A stretch of DNA of 64,000 nucleotides, taken from Trichoplax adhaerens. Lineage: Eukaryota; Placozoa; Uniplacotomia; Trichoplacea; Trichoplacidae. Below are positions 13,336-30,052 of the stretch, one piece after another. The stretch is from positions 62,001 through 126,000 of the forward strand of contig NW_002060964.1 in assembly GCF_000150275.1 (NCBI RefSeq), in the 5' to 3' direction. Every line of letters begins with the position of its first letter. The first letter of the stretch is position 1. The notes under the pieces were generated by a model, which made no database searches, had not been told where the DNA came from, and worked only from the letters and a program-made list of their open reading frames with translations. Made by a program: the position numbers and the translations under genes.

Positions 13336-15797
13336 TTTAATCCGATACGACAATCATCATTTGCAGAATTATTACAGTTACTAGGAGATTGACAGGTGTA
13401 CTACTGTAATGAAGGTACAAGACCGGACAGACGGCAGCCGCCTTGAGCAAGGAGTGCATAATGTTCATCATTTAGTGTCCAGTACACTTGTTACCGTAAT
13501 ACAGTTTACTATGACATCGCGCGCAATGTTGTTGTTGTTACCATCACATCCTGACCGTGTTACCCTTGAACTGTATGCCGGCGATGCCGCTATGGCCTAG
13601 ACTTGAGTTCGGTTCGGTTCGGTTCGAACCGTTACGCTCTAGATCTTTTTGAGCATGGCCACGGGTGTAAATGGGCACGATTATTGCGCCAGTCTGAGAC
13701 AGTGTCCAATGCTGACTGCGCATGTCAAAGAGCTATCCGGTACGGTACATGGTACAGTACTAAAACATCCTGTATCTTTGTTCTCAACAGTACTGCTGTA
13801 CTGTACACTGTATGCCAGTGGCCTGCATTTGAAGAAATATTTTTGTACGTTTCAAAATTTCTAGTGTACAGCAGGTAGAGAAGTGAACTTTTCGTATGTG
13901 TAGATAGATGTGAGATATTCACTTCACGGACACATTCACTCAACTTTGCTCCAACTATCGATGGAAGAATTTTCAAGGCACATAGCAATACTTTGCTATT
14001 TAAAAATGGAAGGTGCTGTAGTGCTGTACTGTATCGAGATATCGTGATAGCGTTGCATGGTACCAAAAATGCAGTGGAAAGAATGCCGTGATAGTAGTAG
14101 TGTTATATACTGTACAGTTCTATTGTTGATTGGATAGTAGAGAGTGCTGCATCATCTGATGGACGGACATATCGTATTAAGGTAGAGATGAAAATGTCGA
14201 AAATTGCAAAACAGACTATACAGTACAGTCGTTACGGTACTTGCACTATGGTTCTTGTGTGTCTCTTTTCTAAATTGCTCTTACTAATTCAAAAACATGC
14301 ATGACATCAAATAACTTTGAACAAGTAGAAGTTAGACTTCATGATGTATTATACGCGATATAGCGTCAATGGAATAGTGCTGCATCGACTGATGGACGGA
14401 CATATCGTATTAGATAGAGATGAAAATGTCGAATATTGCAATACAGTACAGTGGTTACGGTACTTGCACTATGGTTCTTGTGTGTCTCTTTTCTAAATTG
14501 CTCTTACTAATTCAAAAACATGCATGACATCAAATAACTTTGAACAAGTAGAAGTTAGACTTCATGATGTATTATACGCGATATAGCGTCAATGGAATAC
14601 ATTCATAGTACTGGATGAATATTAGGAAAATACTGCCAAGTCGATCAACAGTAGCTAGCCTGTACGAATCGTCTTTTGATCCGAGCTTTATAAAAGAGAA
14701 GTCAATGTAATATTACTTGATTTATAAATCTACTATAATGTATAGCGTATCGTATCATGGACTACGAGATGTAAGTCAGTAGTCCATGACTGTATTTACA
14801 CAACCAAACATCTCCACTCCATTCTCCTCACAGTGGAACAGTAGTGTAGTTTGACGACACAGTACTTGCAATAATCGTGCATCTAGTCGAAAATGTCCGT
14901 CTATCCAATAAGGTTTCCTGATCAGGCAAACGCTTTTTTCGAGCATAGCATCGAGTAGGTCCTCCGATCGATAAGATACATAATATGACTAAAAATGTCT
15001 TCATGTCGTGCTAAAGTATTTGATCCTATATACAGTACTTCAGGTCAGATTTGTGTTCACTTCCAAGACGAAAAGTAGCGCTCTTCTTTATTGTAGTCAT
15101 TGAACTAGGCTAGAACATTTGCAATTTCATTATAAGCCTGTTGCAAGTGTATTGCAAAATGTTGCAATGTTTACATTGTATAAGATTATGATGATGACGA
15201 TTAGTTACTCAGTTTAGCTGCATGAGTAGACAGCAGTACAGTACAATAATAAATAGTCTGACAGGCAGAGGTCGAACGGTCTCTGGACCCATTCTTCCTC
15301 CACCTCCAGTCCCTCTTTTTTCTGATATACACTTGTGCAGTCCTATCCTGTAAATCAACAAAAAAAGTTGGAGAAGATTTTCCCCCTGCAAAAACTCGAG
15401 CCCTGAGTTCACCGCGCTAAAAGAATGGACCGCTCCTACTCCACCTCCCACAGCCCCTTTTCTGTTGACACAGTACAGTACTGTACTGTATAGGATTGTA
15501 TGGAGCACTATCACGGATACCATGACGGTGCTTTATTCTATACTGTAGCAAGGTCTTCTCCTTGCAATCGTTGACAGCACCGTTATTAAGGCTCCACACT
15601 TAGCCATTTTAGTTAGTTGTTCGTCCTAACTACAGTACAGTACTGTACTCTACTGTACTTCTACGGACTGTACTGTACACTGTACAGTATGACTCGTGGC
15701 GACATCAGGTGACACGTATCACTGGTTGACAGACGTGACCGATCACTCCACGCTTGAACGCTTGAAATTGCTTCTTTTTGCTTTGATCGAAATCGTT
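13336..15797. promoter_or_regulatory. Divergent promoter interval NCoR / HPD, rich in GTAC palindromes
   Basis: 2.46 kb lie between the two head-to-head start codons. Dense palindromic words (TACAGTAC, GTACTGTA, GTACAGTGTAC-like) occur at 13740-13810, 14105-14120, 14217-14232, 14445-14455, 15234-15245, 15469-15491 and 15632-15690. A short GGTTC repeat ending in the palindrome GGTTCGAACC lies at 13608-13630. A 233-bp tandem duplication sits inside. ORFs here are short, lack splice context and match nothing known. Confidence 0.6.
14144..14599. repeat. 233-bp tandem duplication
   Basis: The segment 14144-14376 is repeated as 14377-14599 with few differences. Both copies start GTGCTGCATC...GATGGACGG and end ATACGCGATATAGCGTCAAT. 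The near identity over more than 200 bp means a recent duplication. Each copy contains a CAGTACAG-type word. Confidence 0.93.
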
Positions 15798-19469
<3,672 letters not shown>

Positions 19470-21093
19470 CTTGATTATGCTTAAATATGATAGATTTATC
19501 TGCTGCAATCTAAAACATTGGTTAATCGTGTAAAAAAAGCGATTCGTTAGTAAAATGCAGCGTCAGATAGTAATATATAATTATTGCTACTAAAACTTAA
19601 GGATAACTAAAGATCTTAGACTAGCTGTCACTTGATGGATTATTTTCGATTGCAAATTATATCTTTGTTTACAAATGATAATAAAATCTGTCTGGGCCGC
19701 TAGAATATTCTGTAGTTTCTAGTAAAAGTAAATGTTTTGTAAAACAAAATTTTTAATGACATGACAAGTTTCATTGCGGCTTATGTGGTTAGTAAGATAG
19801 TGTAGTAGGTGGTTATGATAACGTTTTATTCTTTTACTGTACTTTTTAGTTTTGGATAGCATTACATGAATGGAACATATGCAGTAAGAATATTCATGTT
19901 ATGATAATCGTAAAGGTTAAGTACGGCATTGCTGACCGGACGAATGTGCAATGGCTCATGTCAGTCTAAATAAGCTGGAAAACGTACCGTAAACTATTGA
20001 CTTTTAGGGAAATTTAAAGGGTAGAGATAATCGAATAAAATTTCCAACGTTTTAAATAAATGATACATCGTTTTATGCAAGAATGGCAATCCTTACCCAT
20101 CTTAGCCGCATATCACTTGTCTCAGAAATTTACAAGAAATTACATTTATCGTTCCAAAGATTTTAAGAATATTGCAACATTATAACATTTTTACGACATA
20201 GTCTGAATTTGAGATCTAGAATTGCAGAAGTAAATGCATCGTACATCTACTATTGGCTACAGCAGTGTATCAACGAGTGCTACCTGTGCTTAGATTGCTT
20301 CTATGCTGCAAGCCCAGAATTAAAAGATACATCCAGCAACTATATATTGCATCCGTAATCAAACCAGAAAAATAGTACGGTAACTTATGTGCTTGATGCG
20401 TACTAACATACTGTAGTTCAGTGATATAAGCCAAAGAAGAGTTACAAACAGTACGTTGTATCATTTCTTAATTTTTCCGCCAATCACTTATAATCTTACA
20501 AGCAGAAATGTAGCATTCGCTTTGCAATGTTAACTGGTTGAAAGTTTACTTTAACTGAAAATGAATCTTTGATCTGCCGAATTCGTTTACTACATAAACG
20601 TTTAAAATTAGGCCAATACATTTACTTATCAAGTATGCATATCTTACAAGCGACTAAAATATTATAAACAATCAGTAAATAAAATTCTCTAAATATTCCT
20701 AGTGAATGGTACTAAAAGTATGTGCAATCATACTATTATTAGGCCATTCACCGTTTCCTTATTAAACTAGGATATATTATACAACAGATAGAAAGTACAC
20801 CATTACAATTCGTAATGTTACAAGCATATCAAGGATTGTTAACTAGTACTGAACTTACGTATTTGACGCTCAGCTTTGGAAGCAAAATACAGCGTACTAA
20901 CGTAATTTTACATAAATTGAACCTGATCGAAATACTGAGACATAAGTACTATTTTGCTAAGGATATAAGTTTAAAATAAAATAAATACAAATTATCTAAC
21001 GATTGGATAACGTATCGTAATCCTTTTCGAAAAACTCTGTTTGCCAATAAAAGGAAAGTTAACATTTCTATAAGAGTTAATAGACAATCATCG
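19470..21093. other. Convergent intergenic region HPD / SGF29
   Basis: 1.6 kb of AT-rich sequence between two 3' ends. I see no exon, RNA gene or ordered repeat in it. Confidence 0.5.
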
Positions 21094-23988
21094 CTACTTC
21101 TTGCGTTGATGAGCTTTTGTTGTAAATATGTAACGCTGTGGAACTGGAAGCGGGGGAGAATAACCGTGCTCATAACTTGGATCTTCGAACGACACAAGAT
21201 ACTCCTCATCAATCTGTATTGTTACAGAAATGAAAGTACAAATATAACAGTAAAAATGAATAATAAGTTTGTGTCTAATTCATTATACTCCAATAGAATG
21301 GAGGACAACAAAAAATTTCGTCTTACTGTGGAAGGCCGACTGTGTACCACACCAAAGTAGAAGCAAGTTGTTTGAGGATATAAGGCGTATACTTGCTAAA
21401 ATTTACACACCAATAAAACTGTCACATTAACGTATTAACATGCATTACGATAAAATTAAAAAACATAACATGAGGTTGAGAATTGGAAATGAAAAGTGTA
21501 AAAAAGCTATCTTGAATTGTATATATATATTAATTAAAGTCAAAACTCTCTGTCTGATATTACGGAGATTACAATATCAATATAATTTATTCTATAGTAA
21601 CATTTACAAATCTGTACTATGTGATGCATACTAGGTGATATCAGTTTATGTTAGTGGGTAATAAACAGGGCTGAATAATTTACCTGATGTTTTTGATACA
21701 ATGCCTGAGGATGGGTGCTAGGATTTGCTTTATACTTAGGCAACGGGGTCGTACGACGACATGGAAGCTGATATCGCCTAAAAATTAGTGATGTAATTAA
21801 CGATAGGCATCTTTTTAGTAACGATGTTTATACATAAATCGACAGGAGTCCCTTCTAATTACGAGTATAATCAACAAGCACAGAGTGCTACTGACTCTTT
21901 TCCATGCTTTCCTTCTCCATCAATGTCTTCGATTTCGTACCTAATTAGAGTTAATAAAATGACGAGTGAATGATATGAGACTTTTTGAATGTAAATAGAC
22001 AAGAATAATAAGATGCGCTATACTTATTAGAAAATGTGCTATGAGAAGCCACTTCTCCAAGAATCCACTGATCTTCATCAGCATCAACTTTCACTTTTGC
22101 TGCAACCTAGTGGTGATAGAAGTAGAAATTGCCCATGCTACTGATTCACGATTATAAGATAGCAAATTGATAAGATGACTGGAATTGTTTACCGACATAC
22201 CTTATCACCAGGCTTTGCTACATATCCACTTTCAGCAGGAATACAACCGCAGAGTGGAGGAGGGCTACAGATTATAATTACGAGCATTTACTAGAAATTG
22301 TAATGTAGTATGCGAACTACGAACACAGTTGTAGACTAATAAAAGTAAGATAGTATAGTCGTTAAGTATAATTTAAAACCATAGGAGCTAACTTTGAGAT
22401 CACAGAAACAGTATCATTACTTCAAATACACAAGTCATGTTTTAAATACGGCTTATTTATGGTGAGCAACCTCTCAGATAACTTGCCATTCCAAATCGGT
22501 AGATCAGCTGCTTCTTGTTGGAGAATAGACATCAGTACACTCTTACGAACAGGAGCCGGCTTTCTGCTAATACTGTAATTGATTGATATATATAAGGAAG
22601 TAAGCTAAGGAAATCCGATAAGTATGATAACCAAATACAGACTGTTAGTACCAATATTCTAATTGCAAGCACATTTAAACTTTGGAGATTTTACATAATT
22701 AAGTTTTTGTTAATAACAGTCAATAAACTGCACAAATCCACAAGTGACCTGCTTTCTTCATTATGACCAGATTGATTGGTTGGCGTTCGACCACCTATAA
22801 TATTTATTGATACGCTCTTATTAGGCGATTTAGAACTATAACAGTTCAAGAGCATAACTGGAGAAAGAACAAACCTTGTTTCTTGTCACTCTTTAATGCA
22901 TTTATCAAGGCTATTTTATCCAGAGCTTTCCTAATTAAACTATTTCATTGAGTCGATATTGAAAGAAGTAAATTGAAATTAATAATTTGCATCATTGTTA
23001 ACTAATTCGAATACAGGACAACTGCGCCATTTTTAATTCAATAGTATTGATTTTGGAGGTATGATCCATCAACATTGTCAACTTACGAAACTATGCGGCA
23101 ATTAAAAATTTACCGTATAAATATTAATCGTGTTTACAGTTATTAGTCGATGCGGTAAGCCTCCTACCAGTGTCCTTATACTAATCCATTGCATGATCCA
23201 TTTATTTACTATTTTCATCATTTTACCGTCGTTATTGCCTACTAACTTACTCTGCTTCAATCTTAGCATCAGCTTGAGCGGATGTATACAATCCACGCAG
23301 TTTTTGCTTGAAATACATGGACACTATGAAGAAAGGCAATTGATAGTCCATTATTCATAATAGCGTATAAACATTGTTACGCGTAATCGATTTGTAGTAC
23401 TGCATAAAATGCTACTATGTAAAGTGCCTTTAAATACTTTATGGCGTATAACTTTGAAGTACGCCCAATAGAAGTAGAACTATGTTGATGGAATGCAACG
23501 ATGGGAAGTAATTCTAATGATTACGATACTCGTATACATATTATAAACAATTTAGCTGCACGTTATCAATGTTAGCTAAGGCAATTACCTCTTTGTTCGC
23601 TTTTCATCCGGTCATGGGTTTTTCTAATATTAAGTAAACTATTTGCACCACGAGTGCGTTCATCCTAAATCAAGATCGTTATTTATACTTGCGTTTAATT
23701 TAATCATTTGTATTATTATTATCCAGGTGCAATATCATGATCCTACCACCATAGGCAAGCTGATCAAGGATAGGAATGATTGATGTTTGTTGTGTGTACA
23801 ACTGGACAATCAGTTAAAATCATGATTAACGGGTAACACTATTTCTGTATCGACCATACCTGTAACTGATGAATTAGGCTGTGTAATTCTCGCAAAAGAG
23901 TAGGGATACTATAATTTCCACTTGGTGGAATGATAGCGTTAGGAACCGAGGTGGCAGAAACAGTCTGAGATTGGCGTTTACGAGGCAT
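21094..23988 (-). CDS. SGF29: SAGA-associated factor 29 (tandem Tudor)
   Basis: Subunit of the histone acetyltransferase module of SAGA/ATAC that reads H3K4me2/3. Exons: 23860-23988, 23589-23664, 23251-23323, 22875-22930, 22749-22794, 22471-22566, 22201-22264, 22024-22106, 21896-21940, 21684-21777, 21327-21395, 21094-21213. They give 316 aa (human 293). The N-terminal coiled part has LLRELHSLIHQL and KLRGLYTSAQADAK, then RKSVLMSILQQ and PPPLCGCIPAESGYVAKPGDK leading into the double Tudor domain. The methyl-lysine site looks intact: EIEDID (acidic pair), YPQTTCFY (aromatics) and SFEDPSY. The acceptor of exon 22471-22566 is a CAGCAG-like tandem site that would add or drop one residue. The short 21896-21940 exon uses a GTCAGT donor. 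The gene starts head to head with TLCD3, 676 bp away. Confidence 0.95.
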
Positions 23989-24664
23989 GATATTACTAAT
24001 TTTGCTGGATTTGAAATGCTCTTCAGCCTTTTCAAATGTTTGGGCTTTAAAGCATTTTGCGGTTCTCTCTACGCTCAGTACACCATTGAATAGCGACGAT
24101 GCTCATCGCTGTGTACAGTGTATCGTCTACAGTATACAGTACTTTTCGGTACTGTACACTGTACTGTAAGTTGAACTTGGATGCACTGTACTACTGAGCA
24201 CTGCATGGTCAAAGGAGTGTCTATTGTTTCATGGTACAGTACTGTACTAGAGACCCTCTATGGACATAGAGGGTCTCTAGTGTACATTATACAATCAAAG
24301 TTGGATCATCGCACGTGACCAGAAATCCCCAATGACAGCGTTAATAATAATCATTCATTATAATGGATTATTTATTAATAATTACATTAGACTGATACTT
24401 TAGAAGACAAGATTACATTATAGAATAATAAAATTAAAATCAGTTATGTATGACTACCTAGAGAGAAGATTGTAGGAGATAGCAAGGAGTAAAATTGACA
24501 AGGTACTGTCTATTTTGATATCGAGGTCATCATGATATTTATTTACTGTGAATACGATACAATATAACGCTGATAGAGAGTAATTCAAAATAGAAATAAA
24601 CAGTACTTTAGTCTACGGTAAATTGGAAAATTGGATTGATTCCAAGCACGTACAGTACTATAGT
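23989..24664. promoter_or_regulatory. Divergent promoter interval SGF29 / TLCD3
   Basis: 676 bp between opposed start codons. The 24110-24250 part is packed with GTACAGT, CAGTACT, GTACTGTA and GTACACTGTAC words, followed directly by a perfect hairpin. The rest is plain AT-rich DNA. Confidence 0.6.
24246..24281. repeat. Perfect 17-bp inverted repeat with 2-nt loop
   Basis: Arms 24246-24262 (ACTAGAGACCCTCTATG) and 24265-24281 (CATAGAGGGTCTCTAGT) are exact reverse complements separated by GA. It lies at the end of a GTAC-palindrome cluster. It could extrude as a cruciform or be the remnant of a terminal inverted repeat. Confidence 0.9.
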
Positions 24665-27288
24665 ATGGCCGGCAATGACGATGAATTGCATCTAGGTTCG
24701 AAGTTGATGCTTTTATCGGTGGGATGTGTTTACTTCCCATGTCTTTATTATTTTGTCGATTCACTGCTAAGGAGAACTTGTCAAACTCTTGATGAAAGCC
24801 AATATAGAAAGATCAACGTTAGGTAATTGATGTATGCTTATTGTATATTATAGAAAGGATAAAATATGACGCTATAATCAGAGTTACTACCTCAATACTG
24901 TACGCATACATCAATGATCAAATTTGAATCAACGAGTGAAATGAACTTATAATGCAGTTATAATTAAAATGTCAATTTTGAAGAGAGCACTTTCCTTACA
25001 GTGCATGATCCTAACGTCTTAACTTTATATGCTTTCTTATCTAATGCGCGTAGATTGATTTTCTACGCAATCTGTTTAGGCTAAAGCTGTGAGGCATCAT
25101 TGATAGAGATTGATCAATATTTCTTTAACCGCTGTACGAGTGTTATCTTGATATACAGTATGATTAATCTCTTTCTTTTTAGGATCGTATCATCGTTTCA
25201 AGCTTTGATGGCGTGTACTGTTGGCGTTACTACCGTATTCTCCGTACATGATATCATTCATGATAGGTAAGACCTTCATAGGTATACGTATTTAATCGTT
25301 TGTTTACAAAAAGGACTAGAAATCGTTGATCATTTTGCTAGTTCTACAACATGCGAGTAGTACTGTACTGTACTTCCTATACGCATATAGTTTTTAATTA
25401 CGTTACTATAACATATAATGCCATCATGCACACCTTACAGATTCTGTAAGCTGTAGAAATTCAAAATTATAGCTTCAATTCTTACATTGAAGCAAGATCA
25501 GAAACCGGGCCCTATTGCGGAAGTAATTTATCAATATATCGTGCGTGTGGTCAATTGGATACCTATTTACAGTATAAATTAAATTAAAGCTATAGATATT
25601 GTAATTAAATCGAAATATTTCCTTGGTATTATTATCTGTCTTGTTGCATTATTTAATAAAGTACCGAATGTTTCCTTCCACTGCCATAACACTACAGCAC
25701 CAATCACCAATGCACTGTACAGTACGCGTACAGAATATAAAGTTAAATGGTCGATATTGCATGTAGCTTATTCATGCTGCCTTTCATACGATAGGCGATT
25801 ACTAATTAAAATAATTGTTGCCTTAACTCATCTGCCTTTTCTATAAGAGTACTTTTTAACTGTCCAGTAATACTCTAATAGTTAATCTTGGAGTGATTTT
25901 ATGAGTTGCACGATTACAGGACATTGTTAATACTGTATATTTGGATTTATGGTAAGATTAACCAACTTATTAATAGTCAAGCTTGTAGTTGTAAACAAGA
26001 TCTATCGGTAACACCTTAATTAAACCATCTTGCTCGATTCTTAATAGATTATAACTGCTATAGATTATGGATTATCACACACTAATGCAATAAACATTTT
26101 CCGTAAAGGTATAAATTTACGCATATATCGCATAGTCAGATTTCAAGTTTAGGACGATGATACAGCATGTCGCTTGATATGTGTATGTACGATATACATA
26201 ATCTCGTAAAGTAAACCTTACAGAGATTTTGAAACTATTCAATAGTCTTTTTCGTTAGCAATCAGTGCGACCATATAAGCGGTTTATGTTACAAATTAAG
26301 ATGTCATGTTTACCTTTGCAGATTTTGGTTAATCGAATATTACTGCTGGTTTGGGCTAGCTTATTTCTTTTACGATATATGGGCAATGTATCGAAGTTAT
26401 CGGTACGAACATAAACAATTACAAGATGAAGTCTCACTTCTGCGAATGTTTCTACACTCGAAAACATCAGTGGTAATTCACCATATTGCCATTCCGTGTA
26501 TTGGCTTCCCAATAGTCGTGGTAAGAAAAGCTTACTAGCATGTGTCGACTGCTATTCTATTGAATTACTTACTGTATATTCTCGTTTAGAGTGGTAAAAC
26601 GTTATATAAATAAATACTGCCGTAGTTTCATGACTTTCATAACGCTTTTTCTTTAAAGTACATCCGTCGTGGTTTAGGTGACTACTTTTTAGCTCTTTTC
26701 TTCCTATTCGAACTAAGTACTCCATTTCTCTCTTCAGTTTCGGTACTACAAATTGTAAGTATCACCCAAGTTACTAGCTTAAGTTGCCTAAGTATAAATA
26801 ACAACAGTAACTGTTGTTATCATTCTGTTTAATTTTTAATTTCAATATTCGAACTATAACATTTTATCGCAAACAGCTGAAAATGCAAACTTCCAAACTC
26901 TACACCGTAAATGGTATACTGTTGTTGGTGACATTTTTTTGTTGTCGTGTCCTGATGATTCCTATTATGTATTGGTCTTATGCACGATATAAAAATATTT
27001 CCTGGCTATGGCAAGTACCGTTGTCTATTCCCATGAAATGTAACATAGGATGCACGGTTATATTACTATTTCAATTATTTTGGCTGAATCAAATTTTAAG
27101 AACAATCACGTCCAATATACCCGTCAAATCTATCGGCGAATACCTAGTAGGACGAGGTAATTATAACTTTATCGTAAGAATACTTTTGTCTATCGTTGTA
27201 GATACTACTATAAATTCTGGTTCGTTGTGTATGCTGCACCAGTCGCTAACCAACTACCAATTTTCTCACTGTAGGCGTAATAAGCTAG
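24665..27288 (+). CDS. TLCD3: TLC-domain protein of the TLCD3/FAM57 family
   Basis: Multi-pass ER/plasma-membrane protein with a TRAM-LAG1-CLN8 domain; vertebrate TLCD3A/B affect ceramide or membrane-lipid balance. Exons: 24665-24822, 25183-25266, 26322-26520, 26659-26754, 26877-27156, 27275-27288, giving 276 aa (human about 260-275). Membrane segments are clear: LMLLSVGCVYFPCLYYFV near the start, YYCWFGLAYFFYDIWAMYRS, VVIHHIAIPCIGFPIVV with the family's paired histidines, GDYFLALFFLFELSTPF, NGILLLVTFFCCRVL and CTVILLFQLFWL. The N-terminal ATG is at 24665; in-frame codons upstream lack an ATG. If the last intron is retained, the frame instead runs to TAG at 27309-27311 (323 aa), so the C-terminus is uncertain. 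Either end lies within 85 bp of the malectin stop codon on the opposite strand. Confidence 0.9.
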
Positions 27289-27327
27289 CAAGTATGGCCT
27301 ATGCAGAATAGACATTTATAAAATTTG

Positions 27328-27333
27328 TTTATT
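27328..27333 (-). terminator. AATAAA poly(A) signal, malectin
   Basis: AATAAA on the minus strand, 38 bp past the malectin stop at 27371. It lies immediately beyond the TLCD3 stop codon, so the two 3' UTRs must overlap or nearly do. Confidence 0.55.
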
Positions 27334-27370
27334 GAAATGTACAGAACGAATGATCACATTGTGTTAAATT

Positions 27371-30052
27371 TTATAAACGACATAAGAAAAATACGGTAGG
27401 GATGAATACACCAACAGCAACTGCAATTGGTACAACATAGCTACTACCATCATCAACTGCATATGGATTGACAACAGGCGGCCCTGATAATTTCCTGCTA
27501 TGCGGTGTTTGAGTATTGTCTGTGTTACTGTTTGTATCGCTTGTATCGTCATCGTCATCAAAGTCTTTATCCGCTTCCTCTGCTCCAGCTAGTGGGGCTA
27601 GCTTGGGTACATCTGTGGACATTAAAGTTAATTAAAATGAGCATTGTTAAGGAGATGATTACACCGCAAGGTCATTAATATTGCAATTACCTGATACTTG
27701 TCCTTTCATCACCACTATGGCATTAACTTTTGGATTATCTAAATGTCCCTAATTCGATGTAGAAGACCGATTACTTACATTTAATGATATTCTCTCGTAC
27801 ATATCTGATGTATTAATGAACCTATAACGCATTTATGAAGTACTTTGAGTACTAAATTACAAATATTACCTTGATAAACTCTACTGTTAAAACTCCTTTG
27901 AAAGGAGATGACTCATCGTTGATCAATAAAGATTTATGAGATATTTTAAAGGGTATGTATTCATCGTGTGCTGTTCCCTTGCCAACTTTATGATAAATAT
28001 CTAGCCCTTTAATAACCTCATGTTTTGAATTCAAACGGACATCAAATACCTGTATTGGTACGATAAAAAAGTAGTATTAACATTAAATGCAATAAAAGCT
28101 GGTATAATACACGTATACATAAATACAGTATGTATTCTCTTCTATCAGCAACTAGGCGATTTATACAATACTTTGTATACCAACTTACACACTGTATATA
28201 TTTGTATAGTGTAAGTTGAAGTCATGTTACCGTAATAAACGCATTTGATATCGGCTCCATTCATCTACAGTATAGTGCTCAGTTCTAAGGACACGCTTGA
28301 GCATTGACTATCTAAGCACGAATCTAAGAATCATAATTGGTATTTTTATCACACTATCACATAATAGAATCAGTCGTGTTTAACATTGTCATAGTGTGCT
28401 TAATGGAAAAAATACGCTCACAATCCCAACCATGCTATGTCATTAGAGTATCTTAGGAATCACAATAAATCCTAATGACAATACTATGTAAGGCTAATTA
28501 TAATTAAGGGTCACCATCATTGTACAGCAATTGTAAAAACCATTATCACAGCATTACCCTGAATCAGTCATGTTCAATATTGTTGCCATGTGCTTACTGA
28601 AAGATAGGCTAATGATTACAGCTGTACTGTGTAGTGAGAATATCGCAGTAACTACCGTCAGCATTAGTGTAAAGCTTCATTGCATCCATATACGAGTATG
28701 TAATTGTTTCAAAACGGGATTAACTTTGACCTTGTGTGTATAGTACACCCAGTTTCATAGAAATACACATTTAAATCTCCAAAAACTTTCCATACACGCT
28801 GTACAATGGAAATCAGCTATATAACGGATAGAATTTTTAGAGTGTATCCATGCAGATGTGTACGGAATTTTGAAATTCTCAATGTCTTGATTTGACTCGC
28901 ATCCATTACAGTATCCTTAACTATGCAAGTATTTAACATCTACAGTAATATACAGTCCTATTATAGCTAAAGTACAGTAATCATGCACTTGATAAGAGGT
29001 TATAAAAGGAGACAAAAGAGCAGCTTACCTTACATCGTTACACTAGTAGTATTCAGGCAAGTACAATGGTATCTAGTTGATGCTGATAGCTAATGAAGGT
29101 ACTTTGTACTAAAGGAACTGGAAGGAAATTTTCATCACGAAATAGTCCTAATTGAGCGCTATCATTTTTTATCTGACTAGTCATCTGCAAGATATATTGT
29201 ATTGAAACTTTCTATATCTCGTATAATCGTATTGAATAGTGGGACCTGCTTAACGTTAACCGGCAGCTACTGATAGTTATAAATCTGCTATTATTTCATT
29301 TTAGTAACTGACCGGCGACACTATCGTTAGCGATGATAATTATAATTAGATGCGCGTACATACTCTATACTAAAACAATTGGGGTATAAGATTACGGAAA
29401 GATTTGGCCTATTGATAAAATGTTGATAACATCTAATTCATAACGTCTTTGTATCCTTGCAGGCATAGTAAATTGTTCTATAGCATTGAAATCAGTGAAG
29501 ATATACTGTATAACAGTTTGGTATCGATATACCGTACACCTTGGAAAGCAATAACAGTCTTGAGCTACTACTCAACTAAAGTGAAGGTATTTTAATTCTA
29601 GTTGTCCTTCTAGTCAAAACAGAAAGCGTAAACTAAAGTCAGCAAGATAACGGATGATTACATAACATCGTTATCGGAGTACAGCACCATAGCTTCCTAT
29701 CACTAACCTTCATATTAGATCCAGTGAAATAGACTTCACTAAATTTCAGAATGAGAACATAGTCGTCATCCTCTTTAATAGGAATATCATAACTAAATGT
29801 TTCTGAATGATATCGTTCTGTCTGATAGAGAATCTGATCTGGTGTAGGCACGCGGTTTATAGACAATTGAAGGCCATGATCGGAATTGATCCCAACTGTA
29901 TTGTAATCAGCTTGGTAATGGACACCATTTAAATCAGTATGTGCCGAGCCACCGCAATTGACAGCAAATATAACTTCACCGATTCCATGAACCGGTTGTA
30001 TAGCCACCAAAGTTAACAAACAGATTAACTGAATTAATCTCTCATCAGCCAT
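27371..30052 (-). CDS. MLEC: Malectin
   Basis: ER-membrane lectin that binds di-glucosylated high-mannose N-glycans and takes part in glycoprotein quality control with ribophorin I. Four exons: 29708-30052, 27870-28049, 27691-27748, 27371-27612, giving 274 aa (human 292). An N-terminal signal peptide (about 1-23, hydrophobic LIQLICLLTLVAIQPVHG) is followed by the malectin domain: VIFAVNCGGSAH, DQILYQTERYH, IKEDDDYVLILKFSEVYF, LDIYHKVGKGTAHDEYIP and VEFIKGHLDNPKVNAI. Then comes an Asp/Glu-rich linker and a single C-terminal membrane anchor (VVPIAVAVGVFIPTVFFLCRL) ending exactly as in vertebrates. Intron 1 (28050-29707) is 1.66 kb and contains a diverged direct repeat. The gene starts head to head with CCT6. 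Confidence 0.96.
28352..28602. repeat. Diverged direct repeat in malectin intron 1
   Basis: About 57 bp at 28352-28408 recur at about 28542-28602 with roughly three quarters of bases matching; both contain GAATCAGTC.TGTT.AA.ATTGT and ATGTGCTTA-type blocks. An inverted pair CAACTTACAC / GTGTAAGTTG also lies at about 28180-28220. Confidence 0.5.

Noticed and set aside
13608-13630. A GGTTCGAA-type word reminiscent of a tRNA B box
   Set aside because: It is part of a GGTTC simple repeat and no cloverleaf or A box surrounds it. No tRNA or rRNA was recognised in the window.
13409-14066. Several 60-110 codon frames in the NCoR/HPD interval
   Set aside because: They lie in repeat-rich promoter DNA with no splice sites or family resemblance.
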